Below, one piece after another: positions 36,328 to 44,564 of a stretch of 64,000 nucleotides of DNA. A program made the translations under genes and the position numbers. The stretch is from Brevibacterium antiquum CNRZ 918. Its GTDB lineage: Bacteria; Actinomycetota; Actinomycetes; Actinomycetales; Brevibacteriaceae. The notes under the pieces are model-generated. The model saw only the letters and a program-made list of their open reading frames with translations, was not told the DNA's origin and did no database searches. The stretch is from contig NZ_FXZD01000002.1 of assembly GCF_900169145.1 (NCBI RefSeq), forward strand, positions 1-64,000, read 5' to 3'. Each line of letters begins with the position of its first letter. Positions within the stretch are counted from its first letter, which is position 1.

Positions 36328-37077
36328 CTAGTGATCGGCAGCGCGTTTGAAGTAGAAGAGGTTGTCGACGACGAGGGCACGCGCCTCGTCAGAGTGGCCA
36401 GCCTCGATGAGTCCGACGAGGTCGACGATCTGCTGCGCCGACTCACTGTCGACGACGGCCGCGATTGAATGCGCCGCGAAGACTCGCGACTGATCCCGCA
36501 GGCGCAGGCTGATCTCCGCAGCCCTCCTGCCGAGCCCGTATTCGAGAAGATGTTCGTGGAACAGACGGTCGGCAGTCATGAAGCCGATCGTGTCATCATT
36601 CGCGGCTGCGGCAAGAGCGTCCTCGGCATTCCTGCGCAGATCACCGAGCGCAGCCTCGGTTGAGGCCGGATCATCCGCGACTCTGGCACACAGAGCCTCA
36701 ACCGCGGGACCGGCAAGCAGGGCTCTGATCCGGATGATCTCCTCCAGATCCTCTCTCGTCACCGGCACCAGACGGAAGCCGCGGTTCGGCACCGCTTCGA
36801 CAGTGCCCTCAGTGACCAGAGACATCATGGCCTCCCTGACGGGGCTCAACGAGATTCCCAGCTGCTTCGCCAGTCCCGCCGCCGAGTAGATTGTGCCCTC
36901 GTCAAGGTCACCGGTCGTGATCGCATGGCGGATGACGAGGAGCGCATGCTCCCGCAGCGACGGAGCCGAATCGCGCCGGGCCGGTGCCTGTGTCGGGGTC
37001 GGTGCCTGTGTCGGGGTCGGTGCCTGTGTCGGTGCTGGTCGCTTCACAGCAGCTTCGGCTGACTCGTCACTGATCAC
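36328..37077 (-). CDS. GntR family transcriptional regulator (FadR/FCD subfamily)
   Basis: The 249-residue regulator has a winged HTH (LREHALLVIRHAITTGDLDEG...GISLSPVREAMMSLVTEG, about 40-95) and an all-helical FCD ligand domain. The start is GTG at 37077 with GAAGGAGA in front; the long open frame beyond it is spurious. The first 35 residues contain a Pro/Thr/Gln repeat (three copies of an 18-bp unit). It is divergent from the N-methylproline-demethylase-like gene across about 150 bp and is the natural candidate regulator of that catabolic transcript. Confidence 0.92.
   Translation of the reverse strand: MISDESAEAAVKRPAPTQAPTPTQAPTPTQAPARRDSAPSLREHALLVIRHAITTGDLDEGTIYSAAGLAKQLGISLSPVREAMMSLVTEGTVEAVPNRGFRLVPVTREDLEEIIRIRALLAGPAVEALCARVADDPASTEAALGDLRRNAEDALAAAANDDTIGFMTADRLFHEHLLEYGLGRRAAEISLRLRDQSRVFAAHSIAAVVDSESAQQIVDLVGLIEAGHSDEARALVVDNLFYFKRAADH
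36983..37036 (-). repeat. 18-bp tandem repeat inside the GntR gene
   Basis: Three consecutive 18-bp units (36983-37000, 37001-37018, 37019-37036) are identical except for two substitutions at the end of the third. On the minus strand they encode a PTQAPT repeat at the N-terminus, before the HTH. Copy number could vary without shifting frame. Confidence 0.9.
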
Positions 37078-37230
37078 GATTCTCCTTCGATGGCTATTGA
37101 CAGCATAACCACGACCACCCACGATTGAGAGAAGTAATCGGTAATCGACTACCACTCTACGGGTGACGTCGATGCCACGGTGTGGTTCCTGCGAAGTGAC
37201 CACCCTCGTTCCTGCGAAGAAGGAGGAACC

Positions 37231-39279
37231 ATGTCCCACGATCCGCTGCTCCAACCGTTCACACTGGGGCCGGTCCAGCTCAAGAACCGCATCGTCTCCA
37301 CTGCGCATGAGCCGGCCTACACCGAACTCGGCATGCCCAAGGACCGCTACCGTCTCTACCACCGGGAGAAGGCCCGCGGTGGTGTGGGACTGACGATGAC
37401 GGCGGGCTCGGCCATCGTGTCCAAGGACTCCCCGGCCGCCTTCGGCAATGTCGACCTCTCCACCGACGAGGTGATTCCTTGGCTGTCCGCCATCGCCGAG
37501 GACTGCCATGCCGAGGGTGCCGCAGTGATGATCCAGCTGACCCACCTGGGCCCGCGCAATTCGAACTTCACCGCCGATTGGCTGCCCCTCATCTCCTCCG
37601 GTCGCCACCGTGAACCCACTCACCGGTCCTTCACGAAGGGCATGGAGGACTTCGACATCGAACGGGTGGTGAACGACTTCGCGGCGGCCACCGCACGGGT
37701 CAAGGCTGCCGGCTTCGACGGTCTGGAGTTCCTCCACACCGGCCACCTCATCGACTACTTCTTCGCCTCCCGCTTCAATGAGCGCACCGACGAGTACAAC
37801 GGAGAGCTCGCGGCCCGCATGCGCTTCCCCCTGCAGATCATCGACGCGATGCGCAGTACCTCGGAGGGACTCGCCCTCGGCGTTCGCATGTCGGTGCTCG
37901 AACAGGTCGAGGATGGCATCACCGAGGACCTCGCCATCGATGCGCTGAGGGAATATGCCGCCCACGGAATCGACTTCCTCAACCTCAACGTCGGCAGCAT
38001 CAGTTCAGACAAGGAGCTCGCCGAAGCGATCCCGGGCATGGGCACACCCTCGGCACCGTGGCTGGACACCTGCCGTCGGATTCGGAAGGCGATCGACATC
38101 CCCGTTCTCCACGCCGCCCGAATCGCCGACGCGCCCACCGCCCGCTTCGCCATCGAGGACGGCTGCGTCGACCTCGTGGGCATGACCAGGGCACAGCTGG
38201 CCGACCCCTACCTGGTGAAGAAGATCGTGGAGCACAGGGAGGACGACATCCGTCCGTGCGTGGGCGCGAACATGTGCCTCGACAGCATCTACACCTCCGG
38301 GGCGGCGACCTGCATCCACAATCCGGCAAGCGGCCGCGAGGCCGATCTCCCCCAGGAGGTCACCCGCGATGTCGGTGCCCGGCCCAAGCACGTCGTCATC
38401 GTCGGAGCCGGTCCTGCCGGCCTCGAAGCCGCCCGCGTGGCCGCAGTCCGCGGACACCGGGTGAGTCTGCTCGAAGCCGACTCCACGGTGGGCGGACAGG
38501 TGAGGATCGCCGCCCGCTCGCAGCGCCGCCGCGATCTCATCGGCATCATCGACTGGAGGCTGCAGCAGTGCAAGAAGCACAGGGTCGACATCAGGCTGGA
38601 CACCTTCGCCGAGGCCGACGACATCCTCGCCCTTTCACCCGATGTCGTCATCGTCGCCACCGGAGGCGTCCCCGACGCCAGCTATCCCTTCCGTGAGGAG
38701 GGACCCTCCTTCGATGTCTGGGACGTCATGAATGACGCGCTGCGCAACAAGGCCAGGGTCCTTGTCTTCGACGACCACGGCTTCTATCCGGCCCTCGATG
38801 CCGTGGAGCACCTGGCCCGCAATGGTCAGGAGGTCACCTACGTCAGTCCCGAACGCACCATCGGCGTCGACGTCGGATCCATGAACTCCCCCGCCTATCT
38901 GCAGGTGTTCTCCGAATTCGGGGTCAAGGTCCACCTCGGCGAAAGGCTCGCAGCCAAACCCCAGCAGAAGGACACACTGGTCACCGCGCGCCTGCGCAAT
39001 GACTATTCGGGCATCGAGACCGAGATCGAGACCGACGCCGTGGTCGTCGATTACGGGACGACACCCAACGACGAGGTCTACTTCGCACTCAAGCCGCATT
39101 CGAGCAACCTCGGCGAAATCGAACTCGAGGCCTGGATCCATGGACAGCCTCAGTCCGTCCAGAGCACCGCCGCCGAGGCGAGCGCCCCCTTCGCGCTCTA
39201 CCGGATCGGTGATGCGGTCGCCTCGCGCAACGTCCATGCCGCCGTCCTCGAGGGACTGCGCGTCGGGATGGGGCTGTAG
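37231..39279 (+). CDS. NADH:flavin oxidoreductase, N-methylproline demethylase-like
   Basis: The 682-residue protein joins an Old Yellow Enzyme-type FMN barrel (residues 1-360), an iron-sulfur segment (RPCVGANMCLDSIY...ATCIHNP) and a C-terminal FAD/NAD(P) domain with VVIVGAGPAGLEAA. This is the layout of trimethylamine dehydrogenase, 2,4-dienoyl-CoA reductase and N-methylproline demethylase. Length and neighbours (Rieske oxygenase, proline racemase family gene) favour the last: oxidative N-demethylation of N-methylproline. One of the four cluster cysteines expected from trimethylamine dehydrogenase is Ala here. The start at 37231 has AAGGAGG in front. The racemase gene follows by 4 bp. Confidence 0.82.
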   Translation: MSHDPLLQPFTLGPVQLKNRIVSTAHEPAYTELGMPKDRYRLYHREKARGGVGLTMTAGSAIVSKDSPAAFGNVDLSTDEVIPWLSAIAEDCHAEGAAVMIQLTHLGPRNSNFTADWLPLISSGRHREPTHRSFTKGMEDFDIERVVNDFAAATARVKAAGFDGLEFLHTGHLIDYFFASRFNERTDEYNGELAARMRFPLQIIDAMRSTSEGLALGVRMSVLEQVEDGITEDLAIDALREYAAHGIDFLNLNVGSISSDKELAEAIPGMGTPSAPWLDTCRRIRKAIDIPVLHAARIADAPTARFAIEDGCVDLVGMTRAQLADPYLVKKIVEHREDDIRPCVGANMCLDSIYTSGAATCIHNPASGREADLPQEVTRDVGARPKHVVIVGAGPAGLEAARVAAVRGHRVSLLEADSTVGGQVRIAARSQRRRDLIGIIDWRLQQCKKHRVDIRLDTFAEADDILALSPDVVIVATGGVPDASYPFREEGPSFDVWDVMNDALRNKARVLVFDDHGFYPALDAVEHLARNGQEVTYVSPERTIGVDVGSMNSPAYLQVFSEFGVKVHLGERLAAKPQQKDTLVTARLRNDYSGIETEIETDAVVVDYGTTPNDEVYFALKPHSSNLGEIELEAWIHGQPQSVQSTAAEASAPFALYRIGDAVASRNVHAAVLEGLRVGMGL

Positions 39280-39283
39280 CCCG

Positions 39284-40297
39284 ATGCCACTGGAAAAACG
39301 TGAGGTCACCACGGTCGACTACCACACGGCGGGGGAGCCGTTCAGGATTGTCGCCGCTCCCCCGATCCCGATCCCTGGGGCGACCGTCGCCGAGAAGCGG
39401 ATGAATGCGATCGCAAGTGCGCAGATCGACGGTCTGCGCCGGCTTCTGTGCTTCGAACCGCGTGGCCATGCCGATATGTACGGCGGATTCATCACGCAGG
39501 CAGATGACGAAGGCGCCGACTTCGGCGTCCTGTTCTGGCACAAGGACGGCTTCTCGACAGCCTGCGGTCATGGGACGATCGCGCTGGGCACCTGGGCCGT
39601 CGAATCCGGCCTGGTGGCCCCCGCTGCCTCGGGGGTCACGAATGTCATCATCGACGTCCCTTCGGGCAGGGTGAGGGCAACTGTCCATACGGACTCGGAG
39701 GGTGGCGTCACCTCGGTCGACTTCGTCAATGTCCCGTGTCGTCTCATCGCCACAGACGTGGAGATCGACGACGATGCCTCCGTCGACCTGGTCTGGGGCG
39801 GGGCCATCTACGCCTGCGTCGACGCAGATCGATTCGGTCTCGCCATCACACCGGAGAATCTCAATGAGCTCATTGCCCTCGGACGGCAGGTGAAAGCGGC
39901 ACTGGCCGAGCATCCGCTGACCAGACATCACGCCGACGACAGGCTGAGCGGCGTCTACGGGACCATCATCGTCAACCGGCTCGGTACCCTGCCCACCGGC
40001 GAACTCCACCAGCGCAACGTCACCGTCTTCGCCGATGGCCAGGTCGACCGCTCGCCGTGTGGGTCCGGGACGGCCGCACGCCTCGGTGCCCTGCACGCCA
40101 CGGGCGAGTTGGGCGCCGGCCAGACGCTGGTCCACGAGTCGATCATCGGCACTCGGTTTCGAGCCCGCGTACTCGCCGAGGCTGACGAGGTCGGCAGTGT
40201 CATCCCGGTCATCGAATCGACGGCGCACAAGGTCGCCACCTGCACGTTCACCGTCGACCCCCGTGATGACCTGGTGCCGGGCTTCGTCTTACGCTGA
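39284..40297 (+). CDS. Proline racemase family protein (L3HYPDH-like clade with Cys/Cys pair)
   Basis: The 337-residue enzyme opens VDYHTAGEPFRIV and has LLCFEPRGHADMYGG, both typical of the trans-3-hydroxyproline dehydratase-like branch of the family. The first catalytic cysteine is in TACGHGT. The second position, in DRSPCGSGT, is also Cys rather than the Thr found in dehydratases. Two cysteines mean racemase/epimerase chemistry, on proline or 4-hydroxyproline. It starts 4 bp after the flavoprotein gene, so both are in one operon. In this context it would interconvert isomers of the demethylated proline product. Confidence 0.88.
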   Translation: MPLEKREVTTVDYHTAGEPFRIVAAPPIPIPGATVAEKRMNAIASAQIDGLRRLLCFEPRGHADMYGGFITQADDEGADFGVLFWHKDGFSTACGHGTIALGTWAVESGLVAPAASGVTNVIIDVPSGRVRATVHTDSEGGVTSVDFVNVPCRLIATDVEIDDDASVDLVWGGAIYACVDADRFGLAITPENLNELIALGRQVKAALAEHPLTRHHADDRLSGVYGTIIVNRLGTLPTGELHQRNVTVFADGQVDRSPCGSGTAARLGALHATGELGAGQTLVHESIIGTRFRARVLAEADEVGSVIPVIESTAHKVATCTFTVDPRDDLVPGFVLR

Positions 40298-40353
40298 ACA
40301 TGCCCGCTGGAGAGCAGAGCGAACTCGCTGTCACCGCTCGGTGTCGAGATCGT

Positions 40354-41556
40354 TCATCTTTCCACGACGAGGTCGGTCAGCGGGGTCGAGCAGCAGGGTA
40401 GGAACTTGCCGGCGGCAATCTCCTTGGGTCGGATGCCTCCGGCATGATTCATCTCGACTTCGCCGCTGACCAGCACGGACTTGCAGGTCCCGCACATTCC
40501 CTCTTCGCATGAGGAGGGGAAAACCATTCCTGCTTCGACGGCCGCGTCGAGGACCGTGGTCCCAGGATCGCAGTCGACGTGCCTGCCGCTGCTCGTGAAC
40601 TCGATGCCAAAACTCTGCAGCGCCGCGCCGCCGCATACGGGCGCTGAAGCACTCGCCGCAGATGTGCCTGCTGTCTTAGCCACACGCCCCGTCCGCGCCA
40701 GACGCTCAGCCGGGGACGTCGCGAAGACGAAGGATTCCTCATGCACTCGGCTGCCCAGCACACCGAGCTCGTTCAGCATGAGCCGCACCGCGGCCATGTA
40801 GTCACCGGGACCGCAGACGAAGGTCTCGCGATCTGCCAGGTCGGGGACCACCTCGGCGAGGGTCTCGCGGGTGATGCGACCACGGTGTCCGGCCCACACC
40901 TCGCAGGCACTGTCGTGGGAGCACATCGTGACTACGCTCACGCCGGGGACCTCAGCCAGCTGCTCGAGCTCGGGCCGGAAGATGATGTCTGCCGGAGTGG
41001 CCGCATTGTGGATGAGCACGATATCGGTCGGGTTTCTGGCCGGTCGGGCCAGCAGGGACCTCACCATTGACATGATCGGGGAGATACCCGAGCCGCCGGA
41101 GACGAACAGGTGCTTGTCTGCCGGGTGGAAGCTGGTGCTGAACAGACCGTAGGGGCCGTCGACGTGAACGCGGAATCCGACCCGCAGCACATCGTGGAAG
41201 TAGGTCGAGACCGCCCCGCCGTCGACGCGTTTGACGGTGAGAGTGAACGTGTTCGTCCCGAACGGCGCCGAGGCGATCGAGTAGCAGCGTTCGAGTTCCA
41301 GCTCGGGGATGCGCACTGTGACGTACTGGCCAGGTTCGAAGTCGATCCGGGCCATCCAGGGGGCGAAGAGCTCGAAGCTCTTGACGTTGTGAGTGACCTC
41401 GGAGATGGACACGCATTCGACCATGCCGGTCAGTTCCGTATCGAGCTGAGCGAGGTCAGCGCCAGTGCCCGCGCCTCCCTGAGGCGAATCTGCTGCCGCG
41501 ACGATTCCCACCCCTGCTTCGAGGTAGGTGTCGACTGTCTTCTGATCGATCGTCAT
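40354..41556 (-). CDS. Oxygenase reductase component (FNR plus C-terminal 2Fe-2S ferredoxin)
   Basis: The 400-residue electron-transfer protein has a flavin-binding domain (ERCYSIASAP), an NAD-binding domain (LFVSGGSGISPIMSMVR) and a plant-type 2Fe-2S ferredoxin at the C-terminus (CEEGMCGTCKSVLVSG...LPCCS). This is the reductase type that serves Rieske oxygenases such as glycine betaine or stachydrine demethylase. Its ATG overlaps the Rieske gene's stop codon by one base (TGATG), so the two are translationally coupled and form one enzyme system. Confidence 0.93.
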   Translation of the reverse strand: MTIDQKTVDTYLEAGVGIVAAADSPQGGAGTGADLAQLDTELTGMVECVSISEVTHNVKSFELFAPWMARIDFEPGQYVTVRIPELELERCYSIASAPFGTNTFTLTVKRVDGGAVSTYFHDVLRVGFRVHVDGPYGLFSTSFHPADKHLFVSGGSGISPIMSMVRSLLARPARNPTDIVLIHNAATPADIIFRPELEQLAEVPGVSVVTMCSHDSACEVWAGHRGRITRETLAEVVPDLADRETFVCGPGDYMAAVRLMLNELGVLGSRVHEESFVFATSPAERLARTGRVAKTAGTSAASASAPVCGGAALQSFGIEFTSSGRHVDCDPGTTVLDAAVEAGMVFPSSCEEGMCGTCKSVLVSGEVEMNHAGGIRPKEIAAGKFLPCCSTPLTDLVVER

Positions 41557-42917
41557 CAGCGCTGCCCTCCCTGGTCAGCTCGTTGCTGGTCAGCCAGCGC
41601 CCGGTGGGCCTGCAGTCGTTCGATGTACCACGTGCAGAACTCTTCGAGGTGGCTCTCCGTGGGCGCGTAGGGGCCGGGCAGATAGGCAGGTGAGGAGATT
41701 CCGCGGTGGGCCTTCGCGCACAGTGCCGCATCCTGCTCGTTCGTCTTCACCCACACGGTCGTGAGGTGCTCGACGTCGTAGTCGACGCCTTCGACCGCGT
41801 CTTCGTGGACAAGCCAGGTCGAGCGCACCCGTGTGGTGTCGGGGCCCAGCGGGACGAGGGAGAAGGTGACCGCGTGGTCGCCCATGAAGTGGAACCAGGC
41901 GTTGGGCTGGGTGTGCATCGACAGTCGCCCCAGCTCCGGGGTATCGAGTTCACCGAGGAGCTTCGCCGAGGCGGCCGAACCGTCCATCGTGTACGACTCC
42001 CCCAAGCCATCGAGGGCGGCCCGTTCGATGCGGAACCCGGTGGGCCGACCGCTGAGCTCCTCGATGAGCTGTGTGGGCAGATGGTTGCGTTCGCTGTTGG
42101 TCCGCAGCCGCTCGTCGGCATCGAGGTAGCGCTGGTAGGCCGGCTTGAGACGCTTGGGAATGTCCTCCGGCGCGTAACCGTAGGTTGGGAAGAAGGTGCA
42201 GGTCAGCTCCGGGTGACCGGCCTCGCAGTGGTAGCACTCGCGGTTGTTCTCCATGACGAGCTTCCAGTTGGCGTGCTCGATGAGGTCGACCTGAGCGGCG
42301 ACCTTGGTCTTGCCCAGGGCGTGCGGTTCGATATAGGGCGAGATCCGGTCGGCCACCTCGGCGAAGTCCTCCGGAGGATTCTGCGCCAGGCAGATGAAGA
42401 CGAGTCCAGCGACAACTCGGACATTGACCGAGCGCAGGGAGAAGCAGGTCCGGTCGAAGCCGGGGGCCTGGACGCCCGCGGACATGAGGTTCCCCTCGGG
42501 CGAGTAGGTCCACTGGTGATAGCTGCAGACGATGTTGCCCACGGACCCGTTGGTCTCGGACAGGAGGCGAGCGCCGCGGTGGCGGCAGACATTGTGGTGG
42601 GCGCGAATCTCCTCATCGTCATCGCGGATGATGATGACCGAATAGTCGCCGATGTCGAAGGTGACGAAATCGCCGGGCTCGGGCACCTCGGCGGCTGCAG
42701 CGGCGAAGATCCACGTCGCAGCGAATACCGCGTCGATGTCCCTGCGATAGAACTCATCGGAGAGATAGAAGGGGGCCTGAAGACAGTAGCCGGGCCGGCG
42801 TTCGTCGATGAGTCGATCCGGGTCGTCTGCTCGAGTTCCGCCGGTGCTGACGGTGCTGCTGCCGACGCCGATGTCGGCGTGGGTGTTTCGGGGATCGACT
42901 TCGGGTGCCAAAGTCAT
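41556..42917 (-). CDS. Rieske non-heme iron oxygenase, quaternary-amine demethylase type
   Basis: The 453-residue oxygenase alpha subunit carries a Rieske cluster motif (CRHRGARLL ... CSYHQW) and a catalytic iron site with ENNRECYHCEAGHPEL. The last motif is typical of the GbcA/stachydrine-demethylase group that removes a methyl group from quaternary ammonium compounds as formaldehyde. Together with the N-methylproline-demethylase-like gene, proline betaine is the best guess; glycine or carnitine betaine are possible. The start at 42917 (MTLAPEVDP) is preferred; the open frame reaches 43025 into the regulator's start. Confidence 0.9.
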   Translation of the reverse strand: MTLAPEVDPRNTHADIGVGSSTVSTGGTRADDPDRLIDERRPGYCLQAPFYLSDEFYRRDIDAVFAATWIFAAAAAEVPEPGDFVTFDIGDYSVIIIRDDDEEIRAHHNVCRHRGARLLSETNGSVGNIVCSYHQWTYSPEGNLMSAGVQAPGFDRTCFSLRSVNVRVVAGLVFICLAQNPPEDFAEVADRISPYIEPHALGKTKVAAQVDLIEHANWKLVMENNRECYHCEAGHPELTCTFFPTYGYAPEDIPKRLKPAYQRYLDADERLRTNSERNHLPTQLIEELSGRPTGFRIERAALDGLGESYTMDGSAASAKLLGELDTPELGRLSMHTQPNAWFHFMGDHAVTFSLVPLGPDTTRVRSTWLVHEDAVEGVDYDVEHLTTVWVKTNEQDAALCAKAHRGISSPAYLPGPYAPTESHLEEFCTWYIERLQAHRALADQQRADQGGQR

Positions 42918-43002
42918 CGGTGTCACCGCCTCGCTGCGATTGCTGTTGCCTAAGGCCAGTGTCCGCCGGAAGACCTGCGAAGAAAAGCGAATCTTTTTCC
43001 AC

Positions 43003-43031
43003 TCGATCATGCAACAATATTGCATGATCGA
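43003..43031. promoter_or_regulatory. 29-bp palindrome, likely LysR operator
   Basis: TCGATCATGCAA (43003-43014) and TTGCATGATCGA (43020-43031) are perfect 12-bp inverted arms around CAATA. The element lies between the divergent Rieske and LysR genes, 86 bp from the Rieske start, and covers the LysR start codon at 43024. It fits a LysR-type site with a T-N-A core and suggests autorepression together with control of the Rieske operon. Confidence 0.8.
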
Positions 43032-43950
43032 TCAGCGTCTCCAGGTGCTTCGAGTCCTCGCCGAGGTCGGGACTCTCACCGAGGCTGCGCACCGCCTCGG
43101 CTACACCCCTTCGGCCGTATCCCATCAATTGCGGTCTTTGTCCAAAGACCTCGGTCTGACCATCCTTGAACAGCGCGGCAGAGGCCTCATCCTCACTCCT
43201 GTGGGCCAGCTCCTGCTCGAACGAACACAGGAGCTCTTCACCAGGTGGGAGGAGATTCGCGGCGAACTCGCCGAGGCGGAAACAGGCAGTCCTCTGCGGC
43301 AGCGACGCCTGCGCCTGTGCGGCTTCTCGACGGCCGCGGCGGCGTTGCTGCCACCGACCGCGGAGAGGGTGAAGGAACTCTTCCCCGATTCGCGGGTCAC
43401 CATCATCGAGGCCGAGCCGGAGGAGTGCTTCGAACTCCTCGTCACCGAACAGGCCGATATCGCCGTCGTCGTGGCCACAGACCCACTGCCGCCGCGCAGC
43501 GACATCCGATTTGAGCAGAATGCTCTGGTCAGCGACCGACTCGATCTCCTCGTCCGCAGTGATCACCGCCTAGCGACCCGCTCCGCGGTGTCGCTGAGTG
43601 AAGCTGCTGCGGAGAGCTGGATCCTCGACCGCCCGGGGTCGCCCTACTACCGGCTCGTGCGAACGGCGTGCGCGGCGGCCGGATTCTTCCCCGAGAACGC
43701 CCATCAGTCGCGGGAGTGGGAGACCGGGGCGGCCCTGGTCTCCGCCGGCTTGGGCGTGGCACTCATCCCCCGTCTGGCCAGACTGCCCGAGGGCTACGAT
43801 GTGGCCCGCGTCCCGTTGCGCGGCGATCCGGTCCCTTCCCGGACGATCCTCACCGGGGTGCGCAGCGGATCTGCAGGCCAGCCGATCATCACCGCCGCGC
43901 TCAAGATCCTCCACGAGGTCGCAGCCTCGGTGGCTCAGCGCGATGTGTGA
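43024..43950 (+). CDS. LysR family transcriptional regulator
   Basis: The 308-residue regulator begins MIDQRLQVLRVLAEVGTLTEAAHRLGYTPSAVSHQLRSL, a canonical LysR HTH, followed by a substrate-binding domain. The ATG at 43024 gives the standard N-terminus; one at 43009 would add five residues. No ribosome binding site is visible before either. The gene is divergent from the Rieske/reductase operon, and a 29-bp palindrome covers its start. It likely responds to the betaine or its demethylated product. Confidence 0.93.
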   Translation: MIDQRLQVLRVLAEVGTLTEAAHRLGYTPSAVSHQLRSLSKDLGLTILEQRGRGLILTPVGQLLLERTQELFTRWEEIRGELAEAETGSPLRQRRLRLCGFSTAAAALLPPTAERVKELFPDSRVTIIEAEPEECFELLVTEQADIAVVVATDPLPPRSDIRFEQNALVSDRLDLLVRSDHRLATRSAVSLSEAAAESWILDRPGSPYYRLVRTACAAAGFFPENAHQSREWETGAALVSAGLGVALIPRLARLPEGYDVARVPLRGDPVPSRTILTGVRSGSAGQPIITAALKILHEVAASVAQRDV

Positions 43951-43970
43951 ACCTCACCTGCACATGAACC

Positions 43971-44333
43971 TCACCTGGGCATCGGCCACCCCATGGCCGC
44001 GTGCCTGATGTGACGGCGCTTCTTTGCGGTGCGGACCGTGAGGACGATTCCCGTCACGAGGGCCGCCAGGGACACGACGCCCACGATGACTGCGGTGATG
44101 ACGAAACCAGAGGCGAAGTCGTTGAAAGCATCGACGTTGCCGCCACCGCCGAACAGGAACAGCACGCCGGGGATCATGATGATTCCGATCGCCAGCAGCA
44201 GGCCGAGGGCTCCCGCCACGATGAGCAGGATCCCCGGCACCACCGAAGGCAGCCGCGGCATCGGGTGCTGCGGGGCAGCATTCGGCGGCATCGGGGGCTG
44301 CGGCATTCCGAAATTCTGCTGAGCCATCATCAC
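43971..44333 (-). CDS. Small two-helix membrane protein, Pro/Met-rich N-terminus
   Basis: The 120-residue protein has 25 Pro/Met/Gln-rich residues, then two strong membrane helices (about 30-57 and 72-97) and a basic tail (RTAKKRRHIRHAA). GAAGGG precedes a GTG at 44333, with two ATGs directly following as alternatives. I do not recognise a named family; the layout resembles small actinobacterial membrane proteins of unknown function. It stands between the LysR gene and the ornithine cyclodeaminase family gene and may be unrelated to both. Confidence 0.72.
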   Translation of the reverse strand: MMMAQQNFGMPQPPMPPNAAPQHPMPRLPSVVPGILLIVAGALGLLLAIGIIMIPGVLFLFGGGGNVDAFNDFASGFVITAVIVGVVSLAALVTGIVLTVRTAKKRRHIRHAAMGWPMPR

Positions 44334-44564
44334 ATTCGCCCTTCGACCTCAACCGGCTGACCGCTAACCTCTGACTTTTGACCACTGTCGCTGTCCATCG
44401 TAGCCGCGCCTCGGCGCCGGACAGGCGTGCTCATATCACGGGACTGCGACGCGCTCACCCGGACTTTCGCAACCCGAAGAGCATTCACACGCCGACCGGA
44501 GGTGGCATAAGGTCGATTGCACGAGGCCAGTTCCCAGGCCGAATCACAAAGGATGTGCACACCA

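Noticed and set aside
37078-37965. Upstream extension of the GntR frame, giving a 545-residue protein
   Set aside because: The extension is antisense to the flavoprotein gene and has no family similarity. The GTG at 37077 has a strong ribosome binding site.
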